This document shows, piece after piece, positions 5,230 through 6,068 of a DNA stretch of 6,068 nt. A program made the translations under genes and the position numbers. The notes under the pieces are model-generated. The model was not told the DNA's origin. It saw nothing but the letters and a program-made list of their open reading frames with translations, and did no database searches. Source of the DNA: CAZADA01 sp964483775 (GTDB lineage Bacteria > Pseudomonadota > Alphaproteobacteria > Caulobacterales > Maricaulaceae); assembly GCA_964483775.1 (NCBI GenBank), contig CAZADA010000141.1:1-6068 (forward strand). Reading direction: 5' to 3'. Every line of letters begins with the position of its first letter. The stretch's first letter is position 1.

Positions 5230-6068
5230 TGGCTGTGGGGATCAGCGCCAACAAGCTGGAATTGCTCCAGATCGCCAAAGCTGTGGCGGAAGAAAAGGGC
5301 ATCGCGCCAAACCTTGTGATCGAATCCATCGAAGAAGCGATCCAAAAGGCCGCCCGCGCCAAATACGGCGCAGACCTCGACATCAAGGCGACCATCGATT
5401 CGCAGACCGGCGAAATCGACCTGCAAAAGCGCGTCACGGTGGTCGAGGCCGACGAACTTGAAAACCAGTCCGCCGAGCTAACGCTGGCCGAAGCGAAGAA
5501 ACTCGATCCGGCGGCCGAAATCGGCACGGTGTTCACAGAGGCCTTGCCCCTGTTCGAGTTCGGACGCGTCGTCTCCCAAGCCGGCAAGCAAGTGGTCACC
5601 CAACGCCTGCGAGACGCCGAGCGCGATCGTCAGTACGAAGACTACAAAGACCGTGTCGGGGAAATCATCAATGGCATCGTCAAACGTGTCGAATACGGCA
5701 ATGTGATCGTCGATCTCGGCCGTGCAGAAGGCGTTGTTCGTCGGTCCGAGACCATTCCGCGCGAGAACTTCCAAAACGGTGATCGCGTGCGCGCCTTCAT
5801 CTCAGACGTGCGTCGCGAACCTCGCGGCCATCAGATCTTCCTGTCGCGCGCCGCGCCGAAATTCATGGCCGCCCTGTTCGCCCAAGAGGTGCCCGAGGTG
5901 TACGAAGGCGTCATCGAGATCCCGTTTGTCGCCCGCGACCCAGGCAGCCGCGCGAAAATTGCGGTGCGCTCCAACGACAGCTCAATCGACCCCGTCGGCG
6001 CCTGTGTCGGCATGCGTGGCAGCCGTGTGCAGGCGGTGGTCTCCGAGCTTGCCGGCGAGAAGATCGAC
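5229..6068 (+). CDS. nusA: Transcription termination/antitermination factor NusA, N-terminal part, runs off right edge
   Basis: NusA binds RNA polymerase and nascent RNA. It promotes pausing, intrinsic termination and, with other Nus factors, antitermination of rRNA operons. Exactly 280 codons are present and open to the window edge. The polymerase-binding N-terminal domain spans about residues 1-135. It includes ANKLELLQIAKAVAEEKGI (7-25), IESIEEAIQKAARAKYG (31-47) and GKQVVTQRLRDAERDRQYED (119-138). The S1 domain spans about 141-207 (GEIINGIVKRVEYGNVIVDL, RRSETIP). KH1 begins near 225 and contains the GxxG loop as GMRG (261-264) within VGACVGMRGSRVQAVVSEL. KH2 and any C-terminal repeats lie beyond the window. 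It starts at ATG 5229 with one base of overlap with rimP and a good ribosome binding site. infB would be expected downstream in most relatives. Confidence 0.99.
   Translation, partial: MAVGISANKLELLQIAKAVAEEKGIAPNLVIESIEEAIQKAARAKYGADLDIKATIDSQTGEIDLQKRVTVVEADELENQSAELTLAEAKKLDPAAEIGTVFTEALPLFEFGRVVSQAGKQVVTQRLRDAERDRQYEDYKDRVGEIINGIVKRVEYGNVIVDLGRAEGVVRRSETIPRENFQNGDRVRAFISDVRREPRGHQIFLSRAAPKFMAALFAQEVPEVYEGVIEIPFVARDPGSRAKIAVRSNDSSIDPVGACVGMRGSRVQAVVSELAGEKID

Noticed and set aside
1..6068. CRISPR arrays, insertion sequences, integrases, attachment sites, phage or toxin-antitoxin genes
   Set aside because: None was found. All sizeable stretches are explained by core or metabolic genes, and I saw no repeat arrays or terminal inverted repeats.

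Overview
The window is GC-rich and almost fully coding. It reads as a core chromosomal segment of an alphaproteobacterium. This rests on the form of RpsO (89 aa), TruB and NusA, the acidic C-terminal tail on RimP, and GC-rich codon use. I cannot fix the genus. Caulobacterales/Hyphomonadaceae-like or Rhodospirillales-like groups seem possible, but that is inference only.

Layout: two gene groups diverge from an intergenic region at about 3428-3553. Leftward (minus strand), in order of transcription: a YibF-like glutathione S-transferase (3427-2813), an isoprenylcysteine-methyltransferase-like membrane protein that overlaps it by ATGA (2816-2331), a Prx5-type peroxiredoxin (2285-1791), truB (1705-755), rpsO (741-472) and the 5' end of pnp (374-1, running off the left edge). 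Rightward (plus strand): an RhtA-type threonine/homoserine exporter (3554-4432), then rimP (4612-5229) and the 5' part of nusA (5229-6068, running off the right edge).

How the genes work together: rimP (30S maturation), nusA (elongation, pausing and antitermination), truB (tRNA psi55), rpsO (ribosomal protein S15) and pnp (3'-5' RNA decay) belong to the well-known translation/RNA cluster, commonly ordered rimP-nusA-infB-rbfA-truB-rpsO-pnp on one strand. Here the truB-rpsO-pnp end lies upstream of rimP-nusA and points the other way. Four genes of redox, membrane or export type sit between the two halves. GST, methyltransferase-like protein and peroxiredoxin probably form one small transcription unit that may run on into truB.

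Regulatory signals that can be seen: a good intrinsic terminator (hairpin plus six T) only 23 bp before the rimP GTG start, with a plausible sigma70-like promoter upstream of it, so it may act as an attenuator; and two hairpins in the rpsO-pnp gap, where pnp is autoregulated in other bacteria. I found no mobile element, CRISPR array, rRNA or tRNA. I found no convincing new multi-gene system. The most interesting points are the split cluster and the leader structures.
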